Part shown: piece by piece, positions 34,444 through 41,961 of the stretch
How positions within the stretch are numbered: the stretch's first letter is position 1
How the letters are laid out: every line of letters begins with the position of its first letter
Source of the DNA: Caulobacteraceae bacterium
GTDB taxonomy: Bacteria; Pseudomonadota; Alphaproteobacteria; Caulobacterales; Caulobacteraceae
NCBI GenBank assembly: GCA_947475465.1
Contig: CANJLK010000021.1
Coordinates: 1-51,820 of the forward strand
DNA: 51,820 nt
Direction of reading: 5' to 3'
The notes under the pieces: generated by a model
The model's database searches: none
The model's input: only the letters and a program-made list of their open reading frames with translations
Told to the model about the DNA's origin: nothing
Made by a program: the position numbers and the translations under genes

Positions 34444-34458
34444 GTTCGTGATTTGTTC
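34444..34458. promoter_or_regulatory. Second GTTC-N7-GTTC match (possible LexA box)
   Basis: GTTCGTGATTTGTTC fits the alphaproteobacterial LexA direct repeat, in a short A/T-rich patch 17 bases after a small gene. No gene starts next to it on either strand, so it may be chance. About one or two exact matches are expected by chance in a window of this size. Confidence 0.25.
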
Positions 34459-34536
34459 TTGACGAGCCAGCGGGTTTTCGGTAAGGTTGCGGCAGGCTGA
34501 CAGGCTGTGCCTTTCGGTTTCCGAGGCGCAGCCCGC

Positions 34537-34950
34537 CTACTTCGGGACGGCGCAGGTCAAATGGATTGTGCGGGTGTAGGGGCCAAAGGCGCCCACCACC
34601 TGGGCTTCCAGTTCGCGGCCCGGATCGTCCGCGGCGTTGAGGAAGACCATCATGCGCGACGAGGACAGCAGGAAGGCGTCCATGGAGACCTCGGTGTCCG
34701 GGCCGGTGCGGTTGCGCCCGACAATGGCCTCGGTGTCGTCACTGCCCAGGTAGGTGACCAGGTACTTGGTGAAGTTCACGTCCCACAGGCCCTGCATCGG
34801 CTTGGTGTCGCAGCTGCCCTTGTAGCAGGCGACCTGGTCCTCGAGGCGGCAGACCAGATGGGGAAACCGCTCCCAGAGCGGCCCCGGGGCGGCGCCTGCG
34901 CCCGTGGCGGCAGTCGCCAACAGCAGTCCGAGGATCGATCCGAGTTTCAT
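34537..34950 (-). CDS. Secreted hypothetical protein
   Basis: 137 residues from ATG 34950 with GGGGGA ribosome site. Signal peptide MKLGSILGLLLATAATGAGA, then a mature domain with five cysteines (LVCRLEDQVACYKGSCDTKP) and a beta-rich second half (GPDTEVSMDAFLLSSSRMMV) ending in LTCAVPK. Probably periplasmic and disulfide-bonded. No family recognised. Confidence 0.75.
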   Translation of the reverse strand: MKLGSILGLLLATAATGAGAAPGPLWERFPHLVCRLEDQVACYKGSCDTKPMQGLWDVNFTKYLVTYLGSDDTEAIVGRNRTGPDTEVSMDAFLLSSSRMMVFLNAADDPGRELEAQVVGAFGPYTRTIHLTCAVPK

Positions 34951-35127
34951 GCATCCCCCGCCTTGATGCGGCGCAGATAGCACGTCCGCCGGCGAACGCC
35001 CGCCGTCCTAGGGCCCGGACCTGGCGTTGGGGGACCGATTCACGCGAAGGACCAGAGCATGGCCCTGGCCAGCGCGCGTGCACGGGCGCCGGGCGGACGG
35101 CGCCGCAGGCCGCTGAGGCGATCCGGA

Positions 35128-35319
35128 TCAGGGCGCATGGGAGGGCTCGGCAATGCGGCCGGCGGGGCGGTCCGCCGCCCGACGCGCGGTGAGGGCGGCC
35201 AGATCCCGCCACTGCGCCGCTATCCGGCGAAAGACATCCTGCAACGCGATGTCGTGCGACTGATCCGCATCGCATTCGGCCTGGGCGGCCAAGTTCATGT
35301 ACCTGCCAACGCTCAACAT
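35128..35319 (-). CDS. Small helical conserved protein
   Basis: 63 residues, MLSVGRYMNLAAQAECDADQ, then DVFRRIAAQWRDLAALTARRA. A helical pair of the type found in many short alphaproteobacterial hypotheticals (an A-x2-A-E-A start and a QWRDLA end). The start may be the second methionine at 35298. Function unknown. Confidence 0.6.
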   Translation of the reverse strand: MLSVGRYMNLAAQAECDADQSHDIALQDVFRRIAAQWRDLAALTARRAADRPAGRIAEPSHAP

Positions 35320-35453
35320 AGGTTAGGAACGCCGACCGCGATGGAAGGCTCCCGACCTTCTGCGGACGGTCAGGGCGCCCCAACCTAGCCTCCAGAGCGG
35401 GAGTCAGATGTCTAGGCGAATAGCGGAAGGCGAGGGTTTCCCGGACACGACAA

Positions 35454-35479
35454 CGCCGCCGGTCCGAAGACCGGCGGCG
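35454..35479. terminator. Strong hairpin terminator of the PEP-CTERM remnant
   Basis: CGCCGCCGGTC-CGAA-GACCGGCGGCG is a perfect 11-pair stem with a tetraloop, 22 bases past the stop codon of the PEP-CTERM fragment on the minus strand. Confidence 0.75.
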
Positions 35480-35501
35480 CGTCCAATTCAGCGGTCTGTG
35501 A

Positions 35502-35640
35502 CTAGGCCGCGAGGGCGCGGCGGCGGCGCAGCGCCGCGCCGGCCAAACCGAAGCCGCCGATCATCAGCGCCCAGGATGCTGGCTCCGGCACGGCGTCGGT
35601 CGATACGGTCAGCGAGGTGGGGTTTGAAGCCGGGCATTCG
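35502..35640 (-). pseudogene. 3' remnant of a PEP-CTERM (exosortase-target) protein gene
   Basis: The minus strand codes for LTVSTDAVPEPASWALMIGG, then FGLAGAALRRRRALAA and a stop. This is a complete PEPxxWA C-terminal sorting tag: the PEP motif, a membrane helix and an arginine cluster. It is recognised by EpsH/exosortase systems. No signal peptide or extracellular domain follows upstream; instead the terminase-like gene begins 40 bases away on the other strand. The frame stays open far upstream only because of high G/C content. It looks like the intact end of a gene whose front was lost, with its terminator still in place. Confidence 0.7.
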
Positions 35641-35680
35641 GCCCGCGCCCCGGCCGACCCTTCAATCAAGAGACCAGACC

Positions 35681-36445
35681 ATGATCCAGGATGGCGACGC
35701 CGCGCCGGGCGCGGGGCGAGGGCGGGGGCTGTGGACCCGGACCCGGCCGGTGGTGAGGTGGTCGCCGGCGTTGGCGATGACCCTGTGCGAGCGGGTGGCC
35801 GGCGGCGAGCTGCTCTACGCCGTCTGCCTCGAGGCTGGGATGCCGACGTCGCAGAGCGTGGCCAGGTGGGCGCGGGAGCGGCCGGACTTCGCCCTGGCCC
35901 TGCAGGAGGCAAGGCGGGCCGGCGGGCGGCCGGGGCGGGGCGGCGGCGGGGTCTGGACCTATTGCGAGGCGACGGCCGGCGCCATCTTCGAGCGGCTGTG
36001 CGCCGGCGAGAGCCTGACCGCCATCGGCGACGACCCGACCATGCCGTGCCTGTCGACCATCTTCTACTGGAAGAAGCGCATCCCCGACTTCGCCGACGCC
36101 ATCGCGATGGCCAGGGAGATCCAGGCCCAGCGGCTGTGCGACGAGGGCTGGAGCGCGGTGCAGGCGGCGACGCCGGAAACCGCCTACCTGACCCATGTGC
36201 GGCTGACGCACCTGAGGTGGATGACCGGGGTGATGGCGCCCAGGGTCTATCGGACCAAGGCGGTGGAGCCGGAGGGGGCGCAGAAGCGGGTCGATGTGCT
36301 GATGCGGCGCTTCGAGATCGAGGCCGACCCGGTGACCGGCAAGAACAAGGTGGTGGCCTATTGCCCCAATCCGGAGACCGGCGAGGTGGAGCGGGAGGAT
36401 ACGCCGGGCTGGAGGCGGCCGCCCGGGGTTCCCCTGCCGGGGTAG
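35681..36445 (+). CDS. Terminase small-subunit-like DNA-binding protein (orphan)
   Basis: 254 residues. Two repeats of the small-terminase type helix-turn-helix are visible: LAMTLCERVAGGELLYAVC, then MPTSQSVARWARERPDFALA; and AIFERLCAGESLTAIGDD, then MPCLSTIFYWKKRIPDFADA. After these come a helical segment ending in HLRWMTGVMAPRVY and a C-terminal tail. Small terminases recognise phage DNA for packaging. No large terminase, portal or capsid gene is nearby, so this is a phage-derived orphan or a protein adapted to another DNA-binding task. It lies between a PEP-CTERM remnant and a catabolic operon. Confidence 0.7.
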   Translation: MIQDGDAAPGAGRGRGLWTRTRPVVRWSPALAMTLCERVAGGELLYAVCLEAGMPTSQSVARWARERPDFALALQEARRAGGRPGRGGGGVWTYCEATAGAIFERLCAGESLTAIGDDPTMPCLSTIFYWKKRIPDFADAIAMAREIQAQRLCDEGWSAVQAATPETAYLTHVRLTHLRWMTGVMAPRVYRTKAVEPEGAQKRVDVLMRRFEIEADPVTGKNKVVAYCPNPETGEVEREDTPGWRRPPGVPLPG

Positions 36446-36510
36446 GGCGTGGCTTGCCAGGGGCGGGCAAACCCTGGATCGTGGCGGCAACAACGAGACG
36501 GGGAGGTCCC

Positions 36511-37065
36511 ATGGATAGTCTGTCGTCCTTGCGGCGGATCGTCACCACCCTGGGCGCCGACGGCAAGTCGCACATCGCCCGGGTGGACGAGCTGAAGGAA
36601 CGGCCGGGGGGACCGCGCACCATTCCCGCCGACGTGATCGCCAAGAACTATCCCAACGGCTCGCCGGACATGCGGGTGATCTGGGACCACGGGACCTTGC
36701 CGGTGGAGCTGCCGTCGGACCCGGACTGGCAGCCCAGCGGGCAGCATCCGACGGCCCAGGGGACGAGGATCTCGGTGATCGGCTATCCGCCGGGCTGGCA
36801 GGGCGAGATGTTCTGGTCGAGCCGGGTGGACATACTGATCATCATGTCCGGGGCGCTGACCTATGTGACGGATTCCGGCGACGAGATCACGGCCGTGCCG
36901 GGCGACTACATCATCCAGAACGGCACCAACAAATCCTTCCGCAACAAGGGCGATGTGCCGGCCGTGTTCACCGCGGTGATGTTCAGCGCCCTGCAGACCG
37001 GGCCTACCCCGCCGATGGAACAGTTCCACGGCAAGCCCGCCGACCTCTATTTCAAGGAGCCCTGA
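36511..37065 (+). CDS. Cupin-domain protein
   Basis: 184 residues, ATG with GGGAGG ribosome site. A single cupin barrel at residues about 85-165: VDILIIMSGALTYVTDSGDE, then VPGDYIIQNGTNKSFRNKGD. The usual metal-binding histidines of cupin motif 1 are replaced (GALTYVTD), and the expected motif 2 histidine is Asn (NGTNKSF). A catalytic metal site is therefore doubtful; ligand binding is more likely. First gene of an operon with a crotonase and a molybdopterin oxidoreductase. Confidence 0.8.
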   Translation: MDSLSSLRRIVTTLGADGKSHIARVDELKERPGGPRTIPADVIAKNYPNGSPDMRVIWDHGTLPVELPSDPDWQPSGQHPTAQGTRISVIGYPPGWQGEMFWSSRVDILIIMSGALTYVTDSGDEITAVPGDYIIQNGTNKSFRNKGDVPAVFTAVMFSALQTGPTPPMEQFHGKPADLYFKEP

Positions 37066-37068
37066 GCC

Positions 37069-37815
37069 ATGCGGGCCTATAGCGATTTCGAGCACCTGGA
37101 GGTCCGCGTCGAGAACGGGATCGCCATCGTCACCTTCGCCTCCAAGCCGGAGGGGGAGATCGAGCATTCGTTCTTCGCCGAGATGCGCGACATCTTCGGG
37201 ACCCTGACCATCGACACGTCCATCCGCGCGGCGGTGTTCACCGGCAAGGGCGAGGTGTTCTTCGGCGGCGTGGGGGCGGTGCGGCACAAGCGGCTGGTGG
37301 CCGCGGGGGTGGACACCATCGCCGGCCAGCTGATGACCCTGAAGCAGATCGTCGAGGCGATCCTGAGCTTCCGCAAGCCGGTGGTGGCGGCGGTCAACGG
37401 CGAGGCGATGAACATCGGCGGTCAGTTCGCTCTGCTGATGGACGCGGCGGTGGCTACGCCGGCCGCGAAGTTCGGCGACAACCACATCGCCAAGGGGCTG
37501 GCGGCAGGCGACGGGGGGACGATGCTGTTCCCCATGCTGCTGGGGATGGCCAGGGCGCGCGAGGTGCTGCTGCACGGCAAGGCGATCGGGGCGCAGGAGG
37601 CGCTGGAGCTGAAGCTGGTGACCGAGATCGTGGCGCCGGAGTCGCTGTTGGAGACGGCGGTGGCGACGGCGGAGCGGCTGGCCGCCCTGCCGCCCATGGC
37701 CTATTTCACCACCAAGCACAGCCTCTACGCCTGGTGGCGGCTCTCCAGCATGATGAGCTGGGACATGGCCATGGGCGGCGAGATCGCGGGCCTGGCGCAA
37801 CAGGCCTACAGCTAG
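37069..37815 (+). CDS. Enoyl-CoA hydratase/isomerase (crotonase) family protein
   Basis: 248 residues, 3 bases after the cupin gene. Crotonase fold: VENGIAIVTFASKPEG, RAAVFTGKGEVFFGGV, KPVVAAVNGEAMNIGGQFAL (oxyanion hole) and FGDNHIAKGLAAGDGGTMLF. Neither typical hydratase glutamate (of the GGGCEL and ExxxG sites) is clear; the second site reads AKGLAAGDGG. It may be an isomerase, a decarboxylase or a thioesterase-like member. Same operon as the oxidoreductase. Confidence 0.88.
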   Translation: MRAYSDFEHLEVRVENGIAIVTFASKPEGEIEHSFFAEMRDIFGTLTIDTSIRAAVFTGKGEVFFGGVGAVRHKRLVAAGVDTIAGQLMTLKQIVEAILSFRKPVVAAVNGEAMNIGGQFALLMDAAVATPAAKFGDNHIAKGLAAGDGGTMLFPMLLGMARAREVLLHGKAIGAQEALELKLVTEIVAPESLLETAVATAERLAALPPMAYFTTKHSLYAWWRLSSMMSWDMAMGGEIAGLAQQAYS

Positions 37816-37838
37816 GGGCGCGGGCGGGAGGAAACGGA

Positions 37839-40094
37839 ATGGTGGGCCAGCCAGACGGTCCCGACGCGGCGTCGGCCGCCGCCGGCCCCGCGCCGGGCGA
37901 GGAGCGGCGCACCTTCTGCCGGCTCTGCACCACCCACTGCGGGGTGATCGTCACGGTCGACGGGGACGAGCAGATCACCGCCATCCGGCCCGACCGCGAC
38001 GACCTGCTGACCCGGGGCTACGCCTGCTACAAGGGCCTGCAGGCGCCGGACGCCTACTATTCCGACCTGCGGCTGCGCCATCCGCTGAAGCGGCTGGAGG
38101 ACGGCGGGTTCGTCGAGATCGAGCTGGAACAGGTGCTGGACGAGATCGCCGCGAAGATGCGGACGATCATCGACCGCGACGGTCCCGAGGCGATCGGCGC
38201 GTTCCGGGGCACCGGGGCGGGGATGAGCGCGTCGGCCTGCTTCATGGTCGACGGGGTGCTGAAGCCGCTGGGCACGCCGAAGGTCTTCTCCTCGATCACC
38301 ATCGACCAGTCGGCGAAGAACATCCTGGCCGACCGGCAGGGCTATTGGGCGGCGGGCGGCCTGTCGCTGGCCAGCTGCGACACGGTCCTGCTGATCGGCA
38401 TCAACCCGCTGGTCTCGATGACCGGCCTGCCGCCGCAGGACCCGGTGAAGCGGATGAAGGCGGCGGTGGCGGAGGGCCGCAAGTTCCTGGTCATCGACCC
38501 CAGGCGCACCGAGACCGCCCGCTTCGCCGAGATGCACCTGCAGCCGATCCCCGGCGAGGACACGGCGATCCTGGCCGGGATGATCCGGGCGATCCTGGCC
38601 AACGGCTGGGAGGACAGGGATTTCCTGGCCCAGCACGCGATCCAGCTGGACGAGCTGCGCCAGATGGTCGAGCCGTTCACGCCCGACTATGTGGCCGCCC
38701 GCGCCGGGATCGACGGGGCTGAGATGGTGGAGATGGCCCGCCGCTTCGCCCAGTCCCCCAGGGCCACGGCCCGGTCCGGCACCGGCCCCAACATGGGGCT
38801 GCACTCCAACCTGATGGAGCACCTGGTCGGCGACCTGAACATCATCTGCGGCTGCTATCCGAGAGAAGGCGAGAAGCTGGCCAATCCGGGCGTGCTGAAG
38901 CCCCGGATGCCCCGGCCCGCCCAGGTGCGGCCGCCGACGAGGCCCTGGGAAACGGGCTTCAAGAGCCGGATCGGCGGCTATGGGCTGGTGCGCGGCGAGG
39001 TCCCTACCGGGATCATGGCCGACGAGATCCTCGAGCCGGGCCCGGGCCAGATCAAGGGCTTCTTCTGCCATGGCGGCAATGCCGCGGTGGTCATCCCCGA
39101 CCAGGCCAAGGTGGTCCGGGCGCTTAGGGCGCTGGAGCTGATGGTGACCATCGACGTCTACTGGAACGCCACCTGCGAGCTGTCGCACTACGTCCTGCCG
39201 GTGACGCTGCCCTATGAGCGGCCGGACTTCACCTGCTGGCAGGCCGAGCAGGCCTTCTACGCCCACACGCCGTTCACCCGCTACACGCCGGCCGTGGCGG
39301 CGCCGCCGACCGGCTCGAAGATCACCACCGACGAATATGTCTGGTGGAGCCTTTGCAAGCGGCTGGGGGTGCAGATGCAGTCCCTGGGGCGCGACATCGA
39401 CATGGACCGGCCACCCACCACCGACGACTTCCTGGCCATCGTGGCCGCGAACGCGCCGGTCCCCTTCGAGACCCTGAAGGGCTTCGAGATGGGCAAGGTG
39501 TTCGACGACTATCCGCAGTGGGTCGAGCCGGGCGATCCGGGCCCCGACGACCGCTTCCACCTTTGCCCGCCCGATATCACAGCCGAGATGGCCGAGGTGC
39601 TGACCGACGCCCCGCTGGAGGGGACGGCGATGTTCAACGGCGAGCCCGCCACCCACCGCTTCACCGTGCGCCGCCACCGCGACATGTGGAACTCCACCCA
39701 GCGCGGCATCGCCAGCATCAGGCGCCGCCTGCCCTACAACGTGGTCCACGTGCATCCCGACGACCTGGCCCGGCTGGGCGTGGCCTCCGGCGATTTCATC
39801 CGGTTGAGCTCGCAGATCGCGGCGGTGGACGTGATCGCCAAGGCCGACGACAGCATGCGGCCCGGCGTGGTCAGCATGACCCACGGCTTTGGCGACCTGC
39901 CCGAGAAGGGCGGCTACCTGGCCGACGGCGTCTCGCCCAACATCTTCATCCCGACCCGGGCGCCCAAGGACCACCAGACCATCAACGCCATGCCGCTGAT
40001 GTCCAACTTCCCGGTGCATCTGGCCAGGTGCGACGGGGCCAACGCGCCGGCCTTTGCGTTCACCCCCGACGACGCCGCCGCCGATACGCCCTAG
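37839..40094 (+). CDS. Molybdopterin (bis-MGD) oxidoreductase, DMSO reductase superfamily
   Basis: 751 residues from ATG 37839 with GGGAGG ribosome site. The N-terminal [4Fe-4S] ligands are CRLCTTHC and a fourth Cys in GYACYKG. Mo-bis-MGD domain motifs follow: AFRGTGAGMSASACF, LLIGINPLVSMTGL, FLVIDPRRTETARFA. The C-terminal beta-barrel (MDNPAxHR-type, here NGEPATHRFTVRR, then HPDDLARLGVASGDFIRLSS) is intact. The Mo-ligand region reads SSITIDQSAKN, without the Cys or SeCys of formate dehydrogenase. There is no Tat signal, so it is cytoplasmic. Substrate unknown; the operon context (cupin and crotonase) suggests a CoA-linked or hydroxylation step. It shares a CTAG with the convergent uspA stop. 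Confidence 0.9.
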   Translation: MVGQPDGPDAASAAAGPAPGEERRTFCRLCTTHCGVIVTVDGDEQITAIRPDRDDLLTRGYACYKGLQAPDAYYSDLRLRHPLKRLEDGGFVEIELEQVLDEIAAKMRTIIDRDGPEAIGAFRGTGAGMSASACFMVDGVLKPLGTPKVFSSITIDQSAKNILADRQGYWAAGGLSLASCDTVLLIGINPLVSMTGLPPQDPVKRMKAAVAEGRKFLVIDPRRTETARFAEMHLQPIPGEDTAILAGMIRAILANGWEDRDFLAQHAIQLDELRQMVEPFTPDYVAARAGIDGAEMVEMARRFAQSPRATARSGTGPNMGLHSNLMEHLVGDLNIICGCYPREGEKLANPGVLKPRMPRPAQVRPPTRPWETGFKSRIGGYGLVRGEVPTGIMADEILEPGPGQIKGFFCHGGNAAVVIPDQAKVVRALRALELMVTIDVYWNATCELSHYVLPVTLPYERPDFTCWQAEQAFYAHTPFTRYTPAVAAPPTGSKITTDEYVWWSLCKRLGVQMQSLGRDIDMDRPPTTDDFLAIVAANAPVPFETLKGFEMGKVFDDYPQWVEPGDPGPDDRFHLCPPDITAEMAEVLTDAPLEGTAMFNGEPATHRFTVRRHRDMWNSTQRGIASIRRRLPYNVVHVHPDDLARLGVASGDFIRLSSQIAAVDVIAKADDSMRPGVVSMTHGFGDLPEKGGYLADGVSPNIFIPTRAPKDHQTINAMPLMSNFPVHLARCDGANAPAFAFTPDDAAADTP

Positions 40095-40918
40095 TGCGCC
40101 ATGAGGATGGGCACGCTGGCGTGATCCAGCAGGCTCTGGGTCACGCCGCCGAACAGGCGCTCTGACCTCGGCGAATGGCTGTAGGCGCCCATGACCAGCA
40201 GATCGGCGTCGGCCATGGCGCAATGGCGGCGAAGGGCGCCGGCCACATCGTCCTCGTGGCGGCCGATCCGCAGGAACTGGGCTGGGATGTCGTGGCGGGC
40301 GAGGTGGCGCAGCAGCGCCTCGGCCTGGGCGTCGGTCACCGACTGCTCGCTGCCCTCGGTGGTGACGATCTCCACGTGGTCGGCCCGCCGCAGGAACGGC
40401 TTGGCCGCGTCGAGGGCGTGCTTGGCCTCGCGCGATCCGTTCCAGGCGACGACGACGCGCGAGACGCTGGACGCGGCGTCCGAGGTCTTCGGCACGATCA
40501 GGCAGGGCGAGCCGCTGGAGAACACCAGCTCCTCAATGAGCCCGGGATGGGCGGAGCCCTCCGGGCGCCCGACCACCGTCAGGTCGAAGGTGCGCGCGCG
40601 CGCGGCGGTCGCCTTGGCGGCCTCGTCGCGGGCCGGCGGGGCCCAGACCGCGGTCACCTGGGCCTGCGACACGGCCGTGTCGAACAGCCGGGCGGCGTTC
40701 GCGACCATGGCTTCGCGCTCACGCTGCAGGTCGTCGTAGATCTGGGAGATCGCGGCGCTGCCGGCCGCGTAGCTGGTGGCCATGGGCGCCACGGGCGTCG
40801 CATAGACGCACACCCCGGTGACCGCGCCGTCGCCCTTGGCAAGTTGCGCCGCCGTCGCCGCGGCGACCTGGTCCGAGGGCTCGCCCTGCAGCACCAGCAG
40901 GATATCTCTAAGGTCCAT
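40091..40918 (-). CDS. Universal stress protein, two tandem Usp domains
   Basis: 275 residues from ATG 40918. Domain 1 (DILLVLQGEPSDQVAAATAA) is weak in nucleotide-binding residues. Domain 2 (SRVVVAWNGSREAKHALDAA, then DLLVMGAYSHSPRSERLFGG) has the G-x2-G-x9-G-(S/T)-like ATP site (GAYSHSPRSERLFGGVTQSL) found in UspFG-type proteins. Stress-related, standalone. The upstream region to the next gene has no clear promoter. Confidence 0.88.
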   Translation of the reverse strand: MDLRDILLVLQGEPSDQVAAATAAQLAKGDGAVTGVCVYATPVAPMATSYAAGSAAISQIYDDLQREREAMVANAARLFDTAVSQAQVTAVWAPPARDEAAKATAARARTFDLTVVGRPEGSAHPGLIEELVFSSGSPCLIVPKTSDAASSVSRVVVAWNGSREAKHALDAAKPFLRRADHVEIVTTEGSEQSVTDAQAEALLRHLARHDIPAQFLRIGRHEDDVAGALRRHCAMADADLLVMGAYSHSPRSERLFGGVTQSLLDHASVPILMAH

Positions 40919-41245
40919 CGCGCGTCTCCGTTCTGGCGACAGGATGACGGGCGGGCCTATCGCCGCCTTGATCGCGATCAACGGGGGGTGGGTGCGCGGG
41001 GTCGGCTGGGTCGATAGGGGCTTAGGTCGGGCGCTTTGGGTGGCGGAAGGCCTGCGCCATGGCCTCATCGGCAAGCGGCGGCTGGGGGCCGAGCTTGAAC
41101 GACGATGCGGGGCGACAACGAGCGTCCGGAGCTGATGCCAAGCTGAAGTGCGCATGGCCAGCTTTTCGCCCCTGAGACGATGTCTGCTTTCGACCCTTAA
41201 CAGATGTTCGGGGCGTTTGCTTTGGGGCTGCCGATTTCTAGCGAG
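40919..41245. other. 327-base intergenic region without a recognised gene
   Basis: No reading frame with support. At 41181-41200 TGTCTGCTTTCGACCCTTAA resembles a decayed copy of the intergenic motif TGTCTGCTTTCGACCC-x-GCAGACA. A second part copy reads CTTCGACCCAAAGCAGACAG at 41770-41789. Confidence 0.5.
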
Positions 41246-41596
41246 CTAGTCAGAGTCGAAGGACTTTGGATGAAAGGCTCGAAACTTCTCTTCCTCCGCC
41301 AGCTTCGCAGGCCTCTCGACATAGAGCCAACGACGCCAGCGCAACCGTAGCTCGATTGCTCCCCAAACGGCCGAGCCCGAGAACAAGGCTGTCGCTAACC
41401 CCGCGGCGAAGGACATGGAGCCGAAAGCGACCAGTGGCAGCACGGCGATGACGAAGCCGCCGGTCCAGACAGCCCAGTGGATCAGGAGCCACCGCTGGGG
41501 ATTGAGCGTCAGAAGCACTTGGCTCGCAACAAGGGCGAGGCAGACTGCCATGACGCCAACGCCGATCTCGACCGCCGACTGTGCGGAACTGCTCAT
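41246..41596 (-). CDS. Small membrane protein, unknown
   Basis: 116 residues with three membrane segments: GVGVMAVCLALVASQVLLTL, HWAVWTGGFVIAVLPLVAF and AAGLATALFSGSAVWGAIEL, then a basic cytoplasmic tail ending FRAFHPKSFDSD. No family recognised. Codon use is less G/C-biased than the neighbours. Confidence 0.6.
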   Translation of the reverse strand: MSSSAQSAVEIGVGVMAVCLALVASQVLLTLNPQRWLLIHWAVWTGGFVIAVLPLVAFGSMSFAAGLATALFSGSAVWGAIELRLRWRRWLYVERPAKLAEEEKFRAFHPKSFDSD

Positions 41597-41961
41597 CCGA
41601 CAAGCTTAGGCATGGTGGAAGTGCGCTCAATCGATACCTGAGTGTTCTTCACGTTGGACCCTCAGCTCAGGCGTCAACGTCCAGCCCATCACCCTTCTGC
41701 GCCGTTCCGGAGGTCCGCTTGTCGGCCACCCGGCTGAACGTCTGCTTGTTGGAACGGAGCCCGTGACCGCCTTCGACCCAAAGCAGACAGTCGGAGAGGC
41801 CGCTTGCGGGAGCCGGCATCTATCGGGACAGGCTATTAGAGCCAGCCCGGGCGCTAGGCGTGCGACATTTTAGCTCGCATCGCGGCGGGCAAATTTCACT
41901 GCTCGGTAAGCCGCGCTGGTGCACCCCAAGAGAGTTAATGCTCTTCGAATGGGGAATGTGA
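41597..41961. other. 365-base intergenic region without a recognised gene
   Basis: No supported reading frame. It contains the decayed CGACCCAAAGCAGACA motif near 41775 and, at the end, GTTAATGCTCTTCGAATGGGGA, which includes the ribosome site of the hybrid kinase gene. Confidence 0.5.

Noticed and set aside
34739..35383. Long minus-strand frame covering two small genes
   Set aside because: It runs out of phase with the secreted protein and the small helical protein, which have better starts and composition; typical G/C shadow.
36446..36644. PEP-CTERM protein extending over the whole open frame to 36644
   Set aside because: The upstream translation is low-complexity Ser/Arg/Pro sequence opposite the terminase-like and cupin genes; only the last ~45 codons look real.
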